From Hyperthermus sp. (GTDB taxonomy: Archaea; Thermoproteota; Thermoprotei_A; Sulfolobales; Pyrodictiaceae): DNA of 34,314 nt. This document shows, in pieces, positions 30,622-34,314 of the stretch; position 1 is the stretch's first letter, and each line of letters begins with the position of its first letter. The DNA lies in assembly GCA_003978665.1 (NCBI GenBank), contig QNYQ01000015.1:1-34314 (forward strand). Direction: 5' to 3'. Position numbers and translations under genes: made by a program. Under the pieces are notes generated by a model that saw only the letters and a list, made by a program, of their open reading frames with translations, was not told the origin of the DNA and did not search any database.

Positions 30622-31203
30622 TTACTCTATGAGCCCTTTCTCGCGTAGAAGCCTGGTGAATAGCCTGAGGCCCTCGCCTAGCCTTGAAGGATGCCTAACG
30701 GTTACAAGGTTCCCGTCTCTAACAGCGTCGGTGTCAACGTATTCTGCTCCAGCATTAACCATGTCGTCGCGTATGCCCCAGTAGGCTGTAACCTTCCTGC
30801 CCCTAAGCACTCCTGCCGAGGCGAGTAGTTGGGGGCCATGGCAGATTGCTAGTATGGGCTTGCCCGCCTGGAACATTCTGCGTGCAATCTCGACAGCCTC
30901 CGGGTAGCGTCTCGCCCTCTCGGGGCCCCTGCCCCCTGGGACCACGAGCACGTCGAACTCATCCAGCCTCTCCAATACCTCCTTATAGGAGGCGTCAACC
31001 TCTATCTCGCTGCCGTGTTTACCCTTCACTTTACGCCGCCTAGCACTGATCCTTCCCGTTGCAGGATCGAAGAGAGGGACGTCACTATACTTGGAGTGGC
31101 TGGCCACAATACACTCGAACCCCTCCTCCCTAAGCCTGTGGAAGGCACAGAAGAACTCAAAGTCGTCTACACCATCCTCGACTATAAACACTGCCCTAGG
31201 CAC
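30622..31203 (-). CDS. DJ-1/PfpI family protein
   Basis: A 193-residue member of the class I glutamine amidotransferase-like superfamily. The nucleophile elbow is AIC121-H122-GPQLLASAG, preceded by FDVLVVPGGRGPERAR, with a conserved Glu in the N-terminal DDFEFF. GKHGSEIEVD and YWGIRDDMVNAGAEYVD are PfpI-type sequences. Members have been described as proteases or as protein deglycases and glyoxalases; which applies here cannot be told. It is ~25 residues longer than PfpI because of an insertion around 40-62, including the basic RISARRRKVKGK. GTG start with a TATA-like box at 31247-31254 about 45 nt upstream. Confidence 0.88.
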   Translation of the reverse strand: MPRAVFIVEDGVDDFEFFCAFHRLREEGFECIVASHSKYSDVPLFDPATGRISARRRKVKGKHGSEIEVDASYKEVLERLDEFDVLVVPGGRGPERARRYPEAVEIARRMFQAGKPILAICHGPQLLASAGVLRGRKVTAYWGIRDDMVNAGAEYVDTDAVRDGNLVTVRHPSRLGEGLRLFTRLLREKGLIE

Positions 31204-31246
31204 ACGCCACCACCAGTTCTCCTCCCCCAGGCTTCATCCCCGGCCT

Positions 31247-31254
31247 CTTAAATC
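31247..31254 (-). promoter_or_regulatory. Putative promoter of the PfpI gene
   Basis: GATTTAAG on the minus strand, the only A/T-rich box in the 87-nt gap after tupA, predicts a transcription start near 31224 and a ~20-nt leader before the GTG at 31203. Confidence 0.4.
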
Positions 31255-31290
31255 AAGAATGCCGGAGGTGTCTTGATCCTTCGAGGGTCT

Positions 31291-32178
31291 TTAGGGCAGT
31301 GTGGATAGTTTATTCCATAGCTCTGTGAGGTTGTATGGGGATTTGTTTGCGGGGTAGAAGAGGTGGGCCCCGTACTCGGCTACCCCATAGTTTTCTACCA
31401 GCTCCTGGTGCGAGAGAATGAAGTCCGCAAACATTTCTGCTCCCCTGGCCTCTCTACCCTTGCAGGATGAGACCAGGTAAACGCTGTAGATGTTTATTAG
31501 CTCGCTTACATTAGTGTAGAGGACTTCGAGGTCCGGTAGGAGACCCTCTCTTTTAAGCTTGAGGAAGGTCCCCATGTCCGTCAGCGTATAGGCTCCCTTC
31601 TCCTCGGCCATGACCAGGGTCTCCGCCATGCCTTGCCCGCTCTCAAGATACCATGGTCTCCCTCTGGGATCGAGTCCTGCAAGCCTCCAAATGCTAAGTT
31701 CTCTCGTATGGGTTCCCGAGCGGTCTCCACGGCTAATGAAGAGGATTCTTCCATTCTCCCCCGACTCGTAGATCCTCTTAAACGCGTCTATAATGCTCTC
31801 CGCCCCCCTCACTGCAGCCGGGTCGCTTGAGGGGCCTACTACCGCGAAGAAGTTGTATGCTAGGAAGCCCTCCCTCACTATTACGCCGCTATTAATGTAT
31901 TTCTTCTCCAAGCTGGGAGCATGGACTAGTACGAGGCATGCGTCCCCCCGCGAGGCTAGGCGTAGGGCTTGGCCGCTTCCCACCGCTATGAACTCTACCC
32001 GTATACTAGGGTGTTGCCTGGAGAAGCTGCTGGCGAGGTAGTCTAGGAGTCCAGTAGCGTAGAGGCTGGTTGTCGTGGCGGCCCTAACCCTTACGGGTCC
32101 ACTGCCGCTAAGAGTCGAGAGGTAGAGTGCAATAATTGCAGCAGCCACCACTATTACGGCGAGAATTCTCCTCGACAT
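31291..32178 (-). CDS. tupA: Tungstate ABC transporter substrate-binding protein (TupA-like)
   Basis: Extracytoplasmic anion-binding protein, 295 residues. It starts with a short basic end and a hydrophobic signal or anchor (RRILAVIVVAAAIIALYLSTL). The periplasmic-binding fold then begins with the TupA signature RAATTTSLYATGLLDYLASSF, followed by FIAVGSGQALRLASRGDACLVLVHAPSLEKKYINSG, FFAVVGPSSDPAAVRG, FISRGDRSGTHTRELSIW and GQGMAETLVMAEEKGAYTLTDMGTF. Tungstate would supply tungsten enzymes common in hyperthermophiles. Molybdate binding cannot be excluded. No permease or ATPase gene lies next to it here; downstream is PfpI on the same strand. There is no lipobox Cys, so it is probably anchored by its uncleaved N-terminal helix. 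Confidence 0.88.
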   Translation of the reverse strand: MSRRILAVIVVAAAIIALYLSTLSGSGPVRVRAATTTSLYATGLLDYLASSFSRQHPSIRVEFIAVGSGQALRLASRGDACLVLVHAPSLEKKYINSGVIVREGFLAYNFFAVVGPSSDPAAVRGAESIIDAFKRIYESGENGRILFISRGDRSGTHTRELSIWRLAGLDPRGRPWYLESGQGMAETLVMAEEKGAYTLTDMGTFLKLKREGLLPDLEVLYTNVSELINIYSVYLVSSCKGREARGAEMFADFILSHQELVENYGVAEYGAHLFYPANKSPYNLTELWNKLSTLP

Positions 32179-32223
32179 GCCCTAAGGGCACCCGGAGCCT
32201 AAGCTGATGAAGCCTCGGCTACC

Positions 32224-32272
32224 GTTTTTAGCGTGTTGGCTGCCTAGGGATTCGCCTTGAACCTCTTTTTAA
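32224..32272. promoter_or_regulatory. Divergent promoters of tupA and surE
   Basis: TAAAAAC on the minus strand (32230-32224) predicts a ~22-nt leader for tupA. CTTTTTAATC on the plus strand (about 32264-32273) predicts transcription from about 32295 and a ~50-nt leader for surE, with GGTGGAAGG ahead of its TTG. A dyad GCCCT-A-AGGGC lies at 32179-32189 directly before the tupA ATG. Confidence 0.4.
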
Positions 32273-32343
32273 TCCCGGCCATGCAGTACATTAACTCCTG
32301 CAGCATGGGGCTTTTCCTTGGATGAGGGGTTGGTGGAAGGGTT

Positions 32344-33174
32344 TTGGCCTCGGCGCCAAGAATCCTGGTAACCAATGATGATGGTATACATAGTCCAGGG
32401 ATAAGGCTGCTCTACGAGGCTGTCCGAGAGGTTGGGAGGGTATATGTCCTCGCCCCGGAGACCCCTAAGAGTGCTAGTGGGCTGGGGATTACAATACATA
32501 AGCCTCTCCGAGTGGTCCGGCTGAAGCTCTGGGACACTACCGTATATGTGACCAACGGTACCCCCAGCGACGTGATATACTTGGCGCTTGAGGAGCTAAG
32601 CCCCTACTTTGACCTCGTAGCATCCGGCGTGAACATAGGGGATAACACGAGTATTCAGGTAATATTGTCAAGCGGCACTATTGGTGCAGCCGCCCAGGCC
32701 GCGCTGCTGGGAATACCCGGAGTGGCCTTCTCCGCTAATGTAGACGATGCCTCAGAGCTCGAAGAAGATAGGGAGACTTGGAGGCGGATTGCAGGTATAA
32801 TACGCAGCATTATTACCTGGATCCTCTCAAACGGCATGCCTGAGGGAACGGATGTACTAAGCATAAACTTCCCCCGCCGTGTGAGAGCCAACACGCCCGT
32901 CAAGGTGGTTAAGGCTGCGAGAGTGAAGTTTCTCCAGAAGGTTAGTGTTCTCCACGACCCCAGGGGCAAGAAGTACTACTGGCTTTACGGTACACGGGTA
33001 GACCCTGAGCCCGAGACAGACGTATACGCTGTCAACGTGGAGCAGGCAATAGCTATTACACCCATCACCCTAAACCTCAACCCGTCAGGAGACAGATGGG
33101 TCAGGGCTAGTAGCGTGCTCAGCTCCTTGGCCGAGACCGTGAGGAAGGAGCTGGGGCTGGATATACGAGGGTAG
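32344..33174 (+). CDS. surE: 5'-nucleotidase SurE
   Basis: Metal-dependent nucleoside 5'-monophosphatase, cytosolic, thought to help survival and nucleotide turnover. N-terminal RILVTNDDGIHSPG carries the metal ligands N11, D12, D13; VYVLAPETPKSASGLGIT holds the conserved Ser; VTNGTPSDVIYLAL and DLVASGVNIGDNTSIQVILSSGTIGAAAQAALLGIPGVAFS complete the active site. 276 residues is the usual archaeal size. TTG start with GGTGGAAGG about 5 nt before it. Confidence 0.96.
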   Translation: MASAPRILVTNDDGIHSPGIRLLYEAVREVGRVYVLAPETPKSASGLGITIHKPLRVVRLKLWDTTVYVTNGTPSDVIYLALEELSPYFDLVASGVNIGDNTSIQVILSSGTIGAAAQAALLGIPGVAFSANVDDASELEEDRETWRRIAGIIRSIITWILSNGMPEGTDVLSINFPRRVRANTPVKVVKAARVKFLQKVSVLHDPRGKKYYWLYGTRVDPEPETDVYAVNVEQAIAITPITLNLNPSGDRWVRASSVLSSLAETVRKELGLDIRG

Positions 33175-33276
33175 TACTGCAGCCATGTTAGAAGCCCATG
33201 TGGCCATCTAGGGTACAAGCAATCTACCAGGGACAGCACACTAGAGGCTGGGAGGGGACCGCTGCTGAGGGGAGGG

Positions 33277-34032
33277 ATGGCTGAAAGAGACGGTAGAGAA
33301 CCAGCCGCCGGCAGCCCGGGATCCTTACGCGATAGAGTGCTTGAGTTCCTGGCGGAGTACGGGGAGAGGGCCTATATAGTGCTGCGTGCCGCTGTTGACG
33401 CAGCCTTTCACGCCCCAAGGCACGGGCTACGCCTAGGAGACTTCAGCTATAGGGAGGTGGCGGCCCGTCTGAAGGCGTGGGGTATAGACTATAATCCCTC
33501 CATGCTCCTTCGGGCACTTGAGAGAGACTACGGTGTTATTGAGACTTCTTACCGGAGCGGCAGCCAACACTGGTGGCGTTTTCTAGACTCTAGTGCTGTG
33601 CTGGACGCATTGGAGATGTACGAGAGGGGCGTGAGCCCTACCGAAGAGAGGGGCGGAGACGGTGAAGTCGACGTGGAGTTGAACGTGCTATTAGCGCAGA
33701 TAGCGAGCCTTCAACCCTACAGCGTCCTTGAAGCGTTAAGGAGGATGGCCGCCAAGCCTAGGCTTGGAAGAGGGGAAATACTACAGTTGAGAAGGATAGC
33801 GTTCAACGAGCTTGAGCTTGCAGCGAGACTATTAGAGAAAGCCGAGGAGCTGGGCTATGAAGGGGAGGAGGTAAGAGTGCTCAAGAGGATCGTGGAGCTC
33901 GCCGGCATTCTCGCGAGAAGACTGCTAGCCAGCGCCGGGGCTGAGGAGGCGGCTAAGCACACTTTAATGCAGATAGCATACACCAGTACCGGGAGGGGTG
34001 TAAGTCTCCCGGGACGGCCAAGGCAAGGCTAG
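33277..34032 (+). CDS. Unknown helical protein, possible winged-helix N-terminus
   Basis: A 251-residue soluble protein I cannot assign. Residues ~17-110 look like a helix-rich domain with a possible winged helix: SYREVAARLKAWGIDYNPSMLLRALERDYGVIETSYRSGSQHWWRFLD has the helix-turn-helix-strand order of small transcription or RNA-binding domains. An acidic linker (TEERGGDGEVDVE) leads to an all-helical C-terminal part (about 130-235) with heptad-like Leu/Ala spacing in ELELAARLLEKAEELGYEGEEVRVLKRIVELAGILARRLL, suggestive of a coiled coil or helical hairpin. ATG start with GAGGGGAGGG just upstream. It stands alone between surE and a secreted protein. Confidence 0.6.
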   Translation: MAERDGREPAAGSPGSLRDRVLEFLAEYGERAYIVLRAAVDAAFHAPRHGLRLGDFSYREVAARLKAWGIDYNPSMLLRALERDYGVIETSYRSGSQHWWRFLDSSAVLDALEMYERGVSPTEERGGDGEVDVELNVLLAQIASLQPYSVLEALRRMAAKPRLGRGEILQLRRIAFNELELAARLLEKAEELGYEGEEVRVLKRIVELAGILARRLLASAGAEEAAKHTLMQIAYTSTGRGVSLPGRPRQG

Positions 34033-34075
34033 CTTGAGAGAATAGGGCCCCGGGCACCACCTCCTCCGGGAAGGC

Positions 34076-34314
34076 ATGAGACCGTTGATGAGCAGATACG
34101 GGTTGATGGCTCTAAGTGTCCTCGCTCTAGCAGTTCTAGCATCATCAGTCAGCGGAGCTATTGATGTGAGCGTGAAGGGTGGATGCGGTAGTGCTGTATT
34201 ATCCTATAATGTGACCGTAGTAGAGCCTTTCAGAGGGGTCGCCACGGGCTATAAGCCGTTCATAGTATTGGGGAGGAAGCCCGTAGCAGTAACAGTACTA
34301 GTGGCTCACAGCCT
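34076..34314 (+). CDS. Secreted protein, N-terminal fragment (runs off right edge)
   Basis: Open from ATG 34076 to the window end, 79 codons. Residues 1-28 form a signal peptide (RYGLMALSVLALAVLASSVSG, cleavage likely after SGA). The mature start is beta-rich (AIDVSVKGGCGSAVLSYNVTVVEPF, then VLGRKPVAVTVLVAHS), as in extracellular Ig-like or S-layer-associated proteins, with one N-x-T site and one Cys. It begins 44 nt after the preceding gene. Family unknown. Confidence 0.6.
   Translation, partial: MRPLMSRYGLMALSVLALAVLASSVSGAIDVSVKGGCGSAVLSYNVTVVEPFRGVATGYKPFIVLGRKPVAVTVLVAHS

Noticed and set aside
1-34314. tRNA, rRNA, CRISPR or mobile elements
   Set aside because: Reading both strands for T-loop sequences, regularly spaced repeats and transposase motifs gave no convincing candidate; a covariance-model search was not possible here.

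Overview
The window looks like chromosomal DNA of a hyperthermophilic crenarchaeon, most likely of the Desulfurococcales/Pyrodictiaceae type. The grounds are a moderately high GC content, heavy use of AGG/AGA and ATA codons, many TTG and GTG starts, strong GGAGGTG-type ribosome binding sites inside operons next to TATA-driven, nearly leaderless starts, and archaea-only genes (CDP-archaeol synthase, the AcnX/UbiD branch of the archaeal mevalonate pathway, archaeal Clp1 kinase, TupA). Genus assignment is inference. I saw no tRNA, rRNA, CRISPR array, insertion sequence or phage genes; almost the whole window is densely packed metabolic core.

Layout. 1-1167: edge of an unknown minus gene, a small unknown protein and a CDP-alcohol phosphatidyltransferase. 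1206-7000 (minus): branched-chain amino acid operon ilvB - small ACT subunit - ilvC - ilvD, followed by a thioredoxin-like gene with its own promoter. 7039-9250 (plus): leuA-leuB, divergent from ilvB. 9247-10913 (minus): pdxS-pdxT (vitamin B6). 11004-11861 (plus): a protein resembling the nucleotide-modification-associated Nmad3 family. 11900-16843 (minus): an RNase H-fold protein, Clp1-type RNA kinase, UbiD-type decarboxylase, and the AcnX large and small subunits (phosphomevalonate dehydratase). 16876-17957 (plus): RecA-like ATPase and carS. 18176-26912 (plus): complex I membrane arm and connecting module nuoDHIJKMLN without nuoA/B/C or nuoE/F/G nearby. 27000-27551: a secreted, extremely Trp-rich protein ending in a CxxCH motif. 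27493-29235 (minus): citramalate synthase; 29527-30336 (plus): prephenate dehydratase. 30622-32178 (minus): PfpI/DJ-1 protein and a tungstate-binding lipoprotein-like TupA. 32344 to the end (plus): surE, a helical unknown, and the start of a secreted protein.

How it fits together. IlvB/small subunit/IlvC/IlvD, LeuA/LeuB and CimA supply most steps to Val, Leu and Ile (via citramalate); leuC/leuD are not in the window. PheA adds Phe. CarS, the CDP-alcohol transferase and the phosphomevalonate dehydratase/decarboxylase pair all feed archaeal isoprenoid-ether lipid synthesis. The nuo block is a quinone- or ferredoxin-linked proton pump lacking the NADH module.

The most unusual structure I found is at the ilvB/leuA divergent start. 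The two promoters are mirror images around a dyad, and a 27-bp unit carrying a GGAGGTG ribosome-binding sequence occurs three times, twice in tandem at the front of ilvB and once in the opposite orientation at the front of leuA, each time immediately before the conserved enzyme core.
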